Part shown: in pieces, positions 37,338 to 44,077 of the stretch
How positions within the stretch are numbered: the first letter of the stretch is position 1
Layout of the letters: the number at the start of each line of letters is the position of its first letter
Source of the DNA: Rheinheimera sp.
GTDB taxonomy: Bacteria > Pseudomonadota > Gammaproteobacteria > Enterobacterales > Alteromonadaceae
Direction of reading: 5' to 3'
NCBI RefSeq assembly: GCF_030824435.1
Contig: NZ_JAVBXS010000027.1
Location: 90,978 to 154,977, forward strand
DNA length: 64,000 bases
Notes under the pieces: model-generated
Told to the model about the DNA's origin: nothing
Database searches by the model: none
The model's input: the letters and a program-made list of their open reading frames with translations, nothing else
Made by a program: the position numbers and the translations under genes

Positions 37338-39419
37338 ATGAAGCCTCAACATTCTCTTTGTCTGCTTAGCCTTGCTGTTATTGTCAGCGGTTGTGCCAGT
37401 ACAGCGCAGGATAAAGCAGTACAGCTGGACCCCTCTTATTTACAGCAGAGCCCAACCACCAAAGTGCAGGGGGAAAACGGCGACGCTATTTTGTTAAAAA
37501 ACGACGTTCTGCCTGACGAAAGCAGTGTCACCCGTATTGCGCCGTTAAGCCGGGGTAATGTTGGTTTTAAAAGTGATGTCGCCATAGCTGATATGTTTGC
37601 TACCAATAAAATGCTGACGATAGCGGCTGAAGATATGCCGTTGCAGGACTTCCTGCATTATAGTTTTGGCGATTTATTAGCTGCTAATTATATTGTTGGT
37701 GATGGTTTAGCTGATAAAGGCACTGTGACACTGAATGTGCAGGAACAAATCAGCGCACAAAAATTATACAAAATGATTGAGCAATTATTGCTTGAACGTG
37801 GTGTCACCATTAAAAGGCAAAATGATTTGCTTTATATCGGCGCAGTAGCTGCAGAAAAAAATGCGGAAACTGCTGTAGGTTATGGCCGGCTGGAATCTCA
37901 GGTGCCTAATGCCGTCACCGTTATGCAAATTGTGCCTTTACGTTATGTATTTAACCAGTCTGTGATTAAAACCCTGCGTGATGTCACTGGTGTTAAAGCC
38001 AATGCCGATACCAACCAAGGGGTGTTGTTCATTAATGGCGAACGTTCTCAGGTTCTCAAAGCGATTGATTTAATGGGCTTACTGGACACGCCAGGTAGCC
38101 GCAGTCGCCATATTGCAGTGGTTAAACTCACTTATATTAATGCCAATACTTTTATTACCTCAGTTAATGAAATCTTAAAAAACGAAGGTTTAATGACAGA
38201 CCCGCGCAGTTCTGACAATAGAGTGTCTTTTGTTGAGCTGGGGCAATTGGGTGCTGTTGCTGCTTTTGCCACCGAAAGTGAATTTATTGACCGTATTGAA
38301 TATTGGGCAAAAACCTTGGATCAGCCAAGTAAAGGCACAGATTTACAATATTTTGTCTATACCCCTAAATTTGCCCGCGCCTCAGATTTGGGTATGAGTG
38401 TTTCTACCTTAATTACCGGCCGTGGCCAAAGTGGTGGTGCTGCCAGTTCAGCGCAAAACCAACAGGCACAACAGGGCTCACAACAAAGGGCGGCCGCTAT
38501 CGAAAACCGTGCTGGCGCCACTGCAGGCCAGAGCACGGTATCTGCCAATACTGAAACCATGAAAATGGTGGTGGATGAACGTTCAAATACGCTGATTTTC
38601 CATACTTCAGGCATGGAATACCGCGCTATTTTACCTTTGGTCGAGCGGCTGGACGTGATGCCAAAACAGGTGATCCTGGAAATGACCATTGCCGAAGTGA
38701 ACCTGACCGACGAATTCCGTTTTGGGGTTGAGTCCGCTTTTAGCAGCGGTAAGTTTGACGCCACTTTACCTTTTGCTACCGCTGGTGGTGGTTTATTTGG
38801 CTGGAGCAGCGGCAATAATAAAGTGGATGTGCGTGCTTTTGAAAGTAATGGTCTGGTGAATATTTTATCTAAACCCACTATTTTGGTGCGTGACGGTGTT
38901 GAGGCTAATATCGAAGTGGGCGATGAAATTCCAACCACAGGTAAAACTGTGACAGATCCCACCAATGGTACTATCCGTGAAGTTAATTATCGTCAGACTG
39001 GCCTGAAGGTCTCTGTAACGCCGACTATTAATGCGCAGGGTGTGGTGATTATGACCATTAGCCAAAATAACGACACTGCGGCCGATGGCGGCGCTGACGC
39101 TGATGGTAACCCAATTATTTTTAATCGGGCACTGAGCACCGAAGTCGTCGCAGAAAGTGGCCAGACTATTATTCTGGGTGGTTTAATCAGTGAAGATAAA
39201 ACCGATACCGAATCTGGTGTGCCCTTATTAAGTAAACTGCCATTAATAGGCCGTTTATTTGGTAGCCTCACCCAAACTGTTAAAAAGAAAGAATTGGTGA
39301 TGATGGTCACCCCAAGGGTTGTCAGTCGTTCCGATGAGTGGGAAGCTTTAAAAACGCAGTTTGGTGCTGGTTTAGAGTTTATTCAGTTACCGGAAAACAC
39401 GGAAAAAACCGCACAATAA
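37338..39419 (+). CDS. gspD: Type II secretion outer-membrane secretin, GspD-like lipoprotein
   Basis: A 693-residue secretin. The ATG at 37338 gives a lipoprotein signal peptide ending VIVSGC, with the lipidated cysteine near residue 19; a TTG 12 bases upstream is less likely. N0 (about 80-150) and N1/N2 domains (190-330, VMQIVPLRYVFN, VAVVKLTYINANTFITSVNEIL) precede a glutamine-rich insert (around 365-395) and the C-terminal secretin core (VILEMTIAEVNLTDEFRFGVE to GGLISEDKTDTESGVPLLSKLPLIGRLFGS). It forms the gate through which folded substrates leave the cell. It is last in the operon, unlike canonical gspCDE order. Confidence 0.93.
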   Translation: MKPQHSLCLLSLAVIVSGCASTAQDKAVQLDPSYLQQSPTTKVQGENGDAILLKNDVLPDESSVTRIAPLSRGNVGFKSDVAIADMFATNKMLTIAAEDMPLQDFLHYSFGDLLAANYIVGDGLADKGTVTLNVQEQISAQKLYKMIEQLLLERGVTIKRQNDLLYIGAVAAEKNAETAVGYGRLESQVPNAVTVMQIVPLRYVFNQSVIKTLRDVTGVKANADTNQGVLFINGERSQVLKAIDLMGLLDTPGSRSRHIAVVKLTYINANTFITSVNEILKNEGLMTDPRSSDNRVSFVELGQLGAVAAFATESEFIDRIEYWAKTLDQPSKGTDLQYFVYTPKFARASDLGMSVSTLITGRGQSGGAASSAQNQQAQQGSQQRAAAIENRAGATAGQSTVSANTETMKMVVDERSNTLIFHTSGMEYRAILPLVERLDVMPKQVILEMTIAEVNLTDEFRFGVESAFSSGKFDATLPFATAGGGLFGWSSGNNKVDVRAFESNGLVNILSKPTILVRDGVEANIEVGDEIPTTGKTVTDPTNGTIREVNYRQTGLKVSVTPTINAQGVVIMTISQNNDTAADGGADADGNPIIFNRALSTEVVAESGQTIILGGLISEDKTDTESGVPLLSKLPLIGRLFGSLTQTVKKKELVMMVTPRVVSRSDEWEALKTQFGAGLEFIQLPENTEKTAQ

Positions 39420-39437
39420 TTTAGGATTGTTGCAAAT

Positions 39438-39462
39438 TCAGGGCTTGCATTTTCAGCCCTGA
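39438..39462 (+). terminator. Probable terminator of the type II secretion-like operon
   Basis: A perfect 8-bp stem (TCAGGGCT / AGCCCTGA) with a 9-base loop lies 19 bases after the gspD stop. The following GCATTTATGTTT is only moderately T-rich, so termination may be partial. Confidence 0.6.
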
Positions 39463-39534
39463 GCATTTATGTTTGGGCTGTGTTTTACTGTGTGAAAACA
39501 TAGATTTAGCCAAGATGCCTGCACCAGGTAGCCA

Positions 39535-39560
39535 AATTATCAGCAAAAATGCAGATAATT
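39535..39560. repeat. Inverted repeat upstream of the S-layer-like gene promoter
   Basis: AATTATC and GATAATT form a 7-bp inverted repeat with a 12-base spacer that itself contains a GC/GC pair. It lies about 105 bases before the -35 box of the following gene and could be a regulator site or a residual transcript structure. No regulator is identified. Confidence 0.35.
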
Positions 39561-39646
39561 GCAGCAGAAGTGCAAGTAAATACAGCAAAACGCTGATATT
39601 TTAAGCGGGAACCGCGTGTTTTGTGCTTTATTTATGTCATTTTAAC

Positions 39647-39699
39647 TGGATTCAAAAATATAGAGTTGACTTCTTATATTGAATCCATACACTAGACAC
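39647..39699 (+). promoter_or_regulatory. Strong sigma70-type promoter with operator-like inverted repeat
   Basis: TTGACT (39666-39671) and TACACT (39688-39693) form -35 and -10 boxes separated by 16 bases, with an AT-rich stretch upstream. A perfect 9-bp inverted repeat, TGGATTCAA (39647-39655) and TTGAATCCA (39679-39687), brackets the -35 box; its arms are 32 bp apart centre to centre, three helical turns. The right arm abuts the -10 box. Expected transcription start is about 39700, giving a leader of about 155 bases. Confidence 0.65.
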
Positions 39700-39854
39700 C
39701 GGGAAGTTGAGGTAGAGGCGCGCGCTAGGGGAACTAGTGCTCCTAGTTTAACTTTACAGTTCGCTTTCTCAAGAAAGTTTTAATAAAACAATGGAACAGT
39801 AGTAGTTTTATATGCTTCTTGTTCCAATTTCATGAAATTGGAGATATCGGAAAT
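39700..39854 (+). promoter_or_regulatory. Long structured 5' leader of the S-layer-like gene
   Basis: The inferred ~155-base leader has three inverted repeats: 39725-39746 (7-bp stem, 8-base loop), 39764-39777 (5-bp stem, TCAA loop), and a perfect 20-bp palindrome TCCAATTTCATGAAATTGGA at 39823-39842. The GGAG ribosome-binding-site candidate (39840-39843) falls in the right arm of the palindrome, 11 bases from the ATG. Long stable leaders are a known feature of abundant surface-protein mRNAs; a control role here is inference. Confidence 0.5.
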
Positions 39855-41231
39855 ATGAAAAAGGTATTTAAAGCCTCAATCCTGGCTGCATCAGTAGCAT
39901 TCGCTTTTGCTGCTAACGCTGCTTCAATCAGCTCAACACCAGCTCAACTGTCTAAAGAAGGTTTAGCTGTAGATTTAGTACATGAAGCTCAGGTTACTTT
40001 CGACGTAGTAGTGACTAAAGATCACGCTGCTACTTCAGTAATCACTCTGACGTTTCCAGACACTGTTGACTTCGAAACTAACGCTTTAGCTGGTGGCGCT
40101 TGTGTTCTGCCAGTAGTTAACGGTCAGTTCACTTGTGGTGACGTATCTTTCGACGTTGGTGCTGGTAACTTCACATTTGATGACGTTGCTTTCGACTACG
40201 ATGACAACACCATCACTTTCAAAGTAAACATCGGTAACGCACTGTCTGCTAACTCAGCTTTCCGCATCAATATCGGTGACGGTGCTGGTGTTGACCCAAT
40301 CCTGACTGGTGCTTCAAACGTAGCTTACAGCTCAGTTTTCGGTGCAACTGCTATCGAAACTGGTTCAGGCACTATCGCTGAAGAAGTTCAACAGTTTGCT
40401 GTTTCAGTAGCTACTGATGGCGAGTTAAACGGTGTAATTGAGCGCGCAGTGCGTAAAACTTGGGTTTCAGGTTCTGAAACTGCTGACACTGACACTCTGA
40501 CTTTAGACTTCGTTGACGCTGCTGCAGACGTATCTAACCCAGCTTTTGCTGACGGCACTGTAATCACTCTGAAAGGTGATTTCTCTGACGCAGTTACTCA
40601 CGCTGCTGCCCGTTGGACTTCAGCTGAAGGCGCTACTGTTGCTCGTGTAGATGCAACTACTATCACTTTCACTTACACTGAAGCTCAGTTTGCTTCTGCT
40701 GCTGCTGCTGGTGAAGATGTAATCACTTTCACTAACCCAGCTAACGCAAACGTAATGGAAGCTACTACTTTCACAGCTTCTGTTGCTCATGACTTCAACT
40801 CTCTGACAGCTGGTGCTGGTGTTGCTGGTGATGAAGTTCTGGCTACTAACGCTGACGCTGGTGAGTGGACTCTGGACGCTGCAGTAATCAACGTTCCATA
40901 CCTGCCAATCAACTACGGCCTGTCTTCTAACATCGAAGTAGCAAACCACGGTTCTACTGATGCAGAAATCATGGCTGAAGGTTTTGACCAGAACGGTAAA
41001 GTTTACGACGCAGTTGTAGTTAAAACTGTTGCTGGCGAAACTATGGGCAAAATCAGCGAAAACGACCTGAAAACTGCTTTCGGTATCGGTGCTGACGAAA
41101 AAGTTAAACTGAACGTGACTTTCGTAATTGACCAAGACGCTGACAAAGTGACTCTGGTTCCTTACTACAAAGAAGGCGAATCACGCATCAACGTAATGTC
41201 TGATCAGTACAAAGCTGACGACATCCGTTAA
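39855..41231 (+). CDS. Abundant secreted surface protein, candidate S-layer subunit
   Basis: A 458-residue exported protein with a clear Sec signal peptide (MKKVFKASILAASVAFAFAANA, cleavage near residue 22). The mature part is acidic, rich in Ala, Thr, Val and Asp, with only two cysteines (ACVLPVVNGQFTC) that may form a disulfide, no membrane helix, and predicted all-beta content. Codon use is extremely biased to preferred codons (GCT, GTA, AAC, TTC, CTG), unlike any neighbour, which marks very high expression. A strong promoter, long leader and strong terminator isolate it. It recalls the S-layer proteins reported in marine Pseudoalteromonas and relatives (Slr4 type), but I could not align them. 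A pilus- or matrix-type protein is the alternative. The adjacent type II-like operon is its probable exporter. The ATG at 39855 is chosen because it yields the signal peptide. Confidence 0.7.
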   Translation: MKKVFKASILAASVAFAFAANAASISSTPAQLSKEGLAVDLVHEAQVTFDVVVTKDHAATSVITLTFPDTVDFETNALAGGACVLPVVNGQFTCGDVSFDVGAGNFTFDDVAFDYDDNTITFKVNIGNALSANSAFRINIGDGAGVDPILTGASNVAYSSVFGATAIETGSGTIAEEVQQFAVSVATDGELNGVIERAVRKTWVSGSETADTDTLTLDFVDAAADVSNPAFADGTVITLKGDFSDAVTHAAARWTSAEGATVARVDATTITFTYTEAQFASAAAAGEDVITFTNPANANVMEATTFTASVAHDFNSLTAGAGVAGDEVLATNADAGEWTLDAAVINVPYLPINYGLSSNIEVANHGSTDAEIMAEGFDQNGKVYDAVVVKTVAGETMGKISENDLKTAFGIGADEKVKLNVTFVIDQDADKVTLVPYYKEGESRINVMSDQYKADDIR

Positions 41232-41257
41232 TTCAGTCTGAACTGAATAAATAAAAA

Positions 41258-41283
41258 ACGAACCTTCGGGTTCGTTTTTTTTT
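41258..41283 (+). terminator. Strong rho-independent terminator of the S-layer-like gene
   Basis: ACGAACC and GGTTCGT form a 7-bp stem around a stable TTCG tetraloop, preceded by A-rich sequence and followed by an uninterrupted run of nine or more T residues. It lies 26 bases after the stop. Confidence 0.93.
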
Positions 41284-41307
41284 GCATTTTTTTAACTTCG
41301 TCACCAG

Positions 41308-41361
41308 ATTGCCGAAATTAGCTGAAAAAAGCCTGTTAAATTGCCGAAATTAGCTGAAAAA
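41308..41361. repeat. Tandem 22-bp direct repeat
   Basis: Two identical 22-base copies (41308-41329 and 41340-41361; core GCCGAAATTAGCTGAAAAA) are repeated with a 32-bp period. They lie between two terminators, upstream of the nitroreductase-like gene, in AT-rich DNA. They could be regulator sites or a duplication scar. Confidence 0.85.
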
Positions 41362-41425
41362 GTGCGGGCTTTTTAAACGCCCTTGTTTTATACTGGCCTT
41401 GCCAATGTTACCAATTTCATTTATG

Positions 41426-41453
41426 ACCCTTCTTTTTAGAAGGGTTCTTTTTT
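41426..41453 (+). terminator. Second terminator-like hairpin, upstream of the nitroreductase-like gene
   Basis: A perfect 8-bp stem (ACCCTTCT / AGAAGGGT) with a TTTT loop is followed by TCTTTTTT. It lies only 44 bases before the next start codon, so it either backs up the first terminator or acts as an attenuator in the leader of that gene. A TATACT -10-like hexamer at 41389-41394 lies between the two hairpins. Confidence 0.75.
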
Positions 41454-41496
41454 GGTGCTATAGCCCAAACCCAAGGGCCGCTTTAAGGCTGTTTTT

Positions 41497-42594
41497 ATGC
41501 AAGCGCTTCGAAAAAAACTGGTATCTGTTCTCCCTCTGCGTTTTAAACTGATAATCAAACAACAGCTCAGCCACTTTAAAATAGCGCTGTCGCGCTTATT
41601 TGCCGGTTCACCTTTATTGGCAACTTTGTTTTATACGCTGTTCTCTTCCGCTTTTCGCCGTGAGCAATATGCAGTGCTTAAAGGCCGTCTGGCCTATCAG
41701 CAACAACTGGCCCAAAGCCGGGACAGCAGCATTTTATTACGCCGTAATATTCACCGGCTGGAAAAAGGTTTAATTATGCAGCCGCGCCGGGCTGTGTTTG
41801 CTGAAGATTATATTACTGAGACAGTGGCCGAATACGCTGCGGTTTGCAGCAGCATTGAACTGGCAGAGTTAAAGTGGGCCACTGCGGTGCTTAACGAGTA
41901 TTTTGCCGTTGTTGCATCTACACCATTGATTGATAAAGCCAAAACGAAGTTCTTTGCTGAAAATGACAAGGCGCTTGTCAGACTGTCAGCTGAAGAGTTA
42001 CCAGCTTCTATTCCTTATTGTTATGCCAATTTGCCAGAGCAGCAGGTGAGTTTTGACGCTTTATGGCAGTTAATGCAGCGCCGCCGTTCGGTACGCTGGT
42101 TTTTACCACAGCCGGTGGAAAAATCGCTGCTGGAGCAAGCCATTGCTGCTGCAAGCCTGGCGCCTTCGGCCTGTAACAGACAACCTTATTTTTTTGTGCA
42201 TTTAAACAATGCCAGGGCTGCAGCTGAAGTGGCAGATTTTGCCATGGGCACCACCGGATTTAGCGGCAATATTCCAGAGCTGTTAGTGGTAGTGGGGGAT
42301 TTAAGTGCTTACCCCAATGAGCGCGACCGCCATGTGATTTATATTGACGCTGCGCTTGCCAGTATGCAGTTGATGTTGGCGCTGGATACTTTGGGCCTGG
42401 CCAGTTGTCCTATTAATTGGCCTGATATAGAGCCGCGTGAGCAAAAAATGGCAAAACGGCTTGGTTTAAAACCTTATCAGCGCCCGGTAATGCTGATTGC
42501 GCTCGGTTATGCGGATCCGGCCGGTGGTATTGCTTATTCGCAAAAAAAACCAGCCAGCAGTTTGTTACAATCCGATCCGCAGATGCCGCACTGA
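41497..42594 (+). CDS. Nitroreductase-family protein with N-terminal extension, envelope-polysaccharide type
   Basis: A 365-residue protein. The C-terminal half (about 190-355) is a nitroreductase-like FMN domain: RRRSVRWFLPQPVEKSLLEQAI, ASLAPSACNRQPYFFVHL and LDTLGLASCPINWPD. The N-terminal ~180 residues are basic and partly hydrophobic at first, then helical (RRNIHRLEKGLIMQPRR). Such extended nitroreductase-like proteins recur beside polysaccharide pyruvyl transferase genes in exopolysaccharide clusters, as here. The reaction is unknown, and nitro-compound reduction need not be its role. Confidence 0.78.
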   Translation: MQALRKKLVSVLPLRFKLIIKQQLSHFKIALSRLFAGSPLLATLFYTLFSSAFRREQYAVLKGRLAYQQQLAQSRDSSILLRRNIHRLEKGLIMQPRRAVFAEDYITETVAEYAAVCSSIELAELKWATAVLNEYFAVVASTPLIDKAKTKFFAENDKALVRLSAEELPASIPYCYANLPEQQVSFDALWQLMQRRRSVRWFLPQPVEKSLLEQAIAAASLAPSACNRQPYFFVHLNNARAAAEVADFAMGTTGFSGNIPELLVVVGDLSAYPNERDRHVIYIDAALASMQLMLALDTLGLASCPINWPDIEPREQKMAKRLGLKPYQRPVMLIALGYADPAGGIAYSQKKPASSLLQSDPQMPH

Positions 42595-42634
42595 GTTTGA
42601 CAACAACAAGCTAACTCACAGAAGGCGCATCATT

Positions 42635-42672
42635 AACAGCCGGCAGTTTAGCTGTTGCCCTAAAACCGGCTG
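42635..42672 (+). promoter_or_regulatory. Two mutually exclusive hairpins between nitroreductase and pyruvyl transferase genes
   Basis: AACAGC (42635-42640) can pair with GCTGTT (42651-42656), and CAGCCGG (42637-42643) can instead pair with CCGGCTG (42666-42672). The two stems share bases, an attenuator-like arrangement. The surrounding 173-bp gap (42595-42767) otherwise holds no gene; an AAGGAT ribosome-binding site precedes the next start. Confidence 0.35.
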
Positions 42673-42767
42673 ATACATCTTAAAAAGCAGGCCAGCACAA
42701 GGTTAACGGCAGGGCACAAGCCAACTGTCTGCAACAGGTCTGCAAAGTAAAAAAAGGATCTGTAGTT

Positions 42768-43970
42768 TTGATTATCGAAATTCGTGGTGTGCAGTTTGTG
42801 AATAAAGGCGCTGAGCTGATGCTGCACGCCGTGCTTGAGCAAATTAACCAACATTTTCCGCAGGCTCAGGTGGCGCTGGCACCAAATAAAAACTCACCTT
42901 ATCGCCAAAGAGCGGCCCTTGGTGCTTTGCAAAAGATACCACTGCGTTTTCGCGGCCGCGACTTTAACCTGCTCAGTTATTATCTGCCAAAAAAATTGCG
43001 ACAGTTTTTAACCTCTTTTATTGGTGTGGTATTTGAAGCCGATATTGATTTAGTGCTGGACGCTTCCGGTTTTGCTTATGGCGACCAGTGGGGCGGGCGC
43101 AATGTCACAGTGTTGTGTAACGAAATTAAGCGGCTGGCACAAAAGCACAAAGGTTACATTTTGTTGCCCCAGGCTTTTGGCCCTTTTCAACGGGAAAAAG
43201 ACCGGCAGGCGTTGGCTGCAGCCTTGCCGCAGGCCTGGCTGGTTTGTGCACGCGACCAGGCCAGCTTCCGGCATTTATCTTCATGCCTTGAAAGTTCAAA
43301 CAACCTTTACCAGTTTGCCGATTTTACCAATCTGGTGAAACCTTTAAGTCCACCAGAGCTTACCGCGCAGGCGATAGCTGCTAAACGCTGTTTGATTATT
43401 CCGAATAACGCTATGTTAAGCGCCAAAAATCACAATCAGCAATGGCGCGAGCACTATCTGGATGTGCTGAAACTTGCCATCCAAACCGCACAACAACAAG
43501 GGATGACTGCTGTGCTGCTGAATCACGAAGGGCAGGCCGATGCCGCACTTTGTCAGCAGCTGTCCCAAGCTTTTAGCCCAACATTAAAAGTGGTGAATGA
43601 AGCTGATCCGCGAGTGGTGAAAGGCTGGATAGCAACAAGTGCGCTGGTGTTTTGTTCCAGGTTTCATGGTTGTGTTAGTGCTTTATCGTCGGCTGTGCCT
43701 TGTATTGGCACCAGTTGGAGTCACAAATATGAAGCGCTGTTTAGCGAATATCAGCAGGCGGAATTTTTAATAGGGCCTGATATCAGCGCAGCACAACTGC
43801 AACTGTTGTTTCATCAGGCCCAACAGAAGGTGACAACAGCTGAAGTGACGCAGGCGATAATGCAGTTTAAACAACAAAGCGAGCAGTTGTGGCTGCAGGT
43901 TTTGGCGGTAGTGCAGCAACATTTACCTGAATTAACCACGCAAACTGCAAATTCAGACAAGGTTCAGTAG
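42768..43970 (+). CDS. Polysaccharide pyruvyl transferase family protein
   Basis: A 400-residue protein beginning with TTG at 42768 after a good AAGGAT site: MIIEIRGVQFVNKGAELMLHAVLEQ is the family-typical N-terminus with its N-x-G-A-E motif. Further blocks are LVLDASGFAYGDQWGG, YILLPQAFGPF, CARDQASFRHL, and a C-terminal VFCSRFHGCVSALSSAVPCIGTSWSHKYEALF (the R-x-H-x4-AL motif). Members add pyruvate ketals to sugars or act as GT-B-like glycan enzymes. It should modify the surface polysaccharide; the acceptor is unknown. Confidence 0.85.
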   Translation: MIIEIRGVQFVNKGAELMLHAVLEQINQHFPQAQVALAPNKNSPYRQRAALGALQKIPLRFRGRDFNLLSYYLPKKLRQFLTSFIGVVFEADIDLVLDASGFAYGDQWGGRNVTVLCNEIKRLAQKHKGYILLPQAFGPFQREKDRQALAAALPQAWLVCARDQASFRHLSSCLESSNNLYQFADFTNLVKPLSPPELTAQAIAAKRCLIIPNNAMLSAKNHNQQWREHYLDVLKLAIQTAQQQGMTAVLLNHEGQADAALCQQLSQAFSPTLKVVNEADPRVVKGWIATSALVFCSRFHGCVSALSSAVPCIGTSWSHKYEALFSEYQQAEFLIGPDISAAQLQLLFHQAQQKVTTAEVTQAIMQFKQQSEQLWLQVLAVVQQHLPELTTQTANSDKVQ

Positions 43971-43989
43971 GCTTGCGTACCATAGACCT

Positions 43990-44040
43990 GTCACATAAGA
44001 CACAAATGCCGCTATAATAGCCGGGTTTTCCGTGTCTTAT
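43990..44040 (+). promoter_or_regulatory. Promoter with inverted repeat centred on the -10 box, upstream of the wbpM-like gene
   Basis: A consensus TATAAT lies at 44013-44018, with a weaker GTCACA 17 bases upstream (43990-43995). A perfect 9-bp inverted repeat, ATAAGACAC (43995-44003) and GTGTCTTAT (44032-44040), is symmetric about the -10 box. This is an operator-like layout; no regulator is identified. Confidence 0.55.
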
Positions 44041-44077
44041 TGTCTTGTTTTTAAAACGGAACCAGGGAGCGTATTGG

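Noticed and set aside
38357..38965. 202-codon antisense open frame inside gspD
   Set aside because: It shadows a well-supported secretin domain and has no ribosome-binding site or recognisable motif.
29358..39419. MSH or type 4 pilus operon
   Set aside because: GspG calcium-loop, GspK-like helix without Glu5, and the H-I-J-K set are type II hallmarks; no pilT, pilM or mshA-like major pilin is present. Some subunits remain closer to PilN/PilO/PilP by topology.
40620..41135. Long antisense open frame inside the S-layer-like gene
   Set aside because: Its openness follows from the extreme codon bias of the sense gene (few TTA, CTA or TCA codons); the predicted protein is Ser/Val/Phe-rich with no family features and no start signals.
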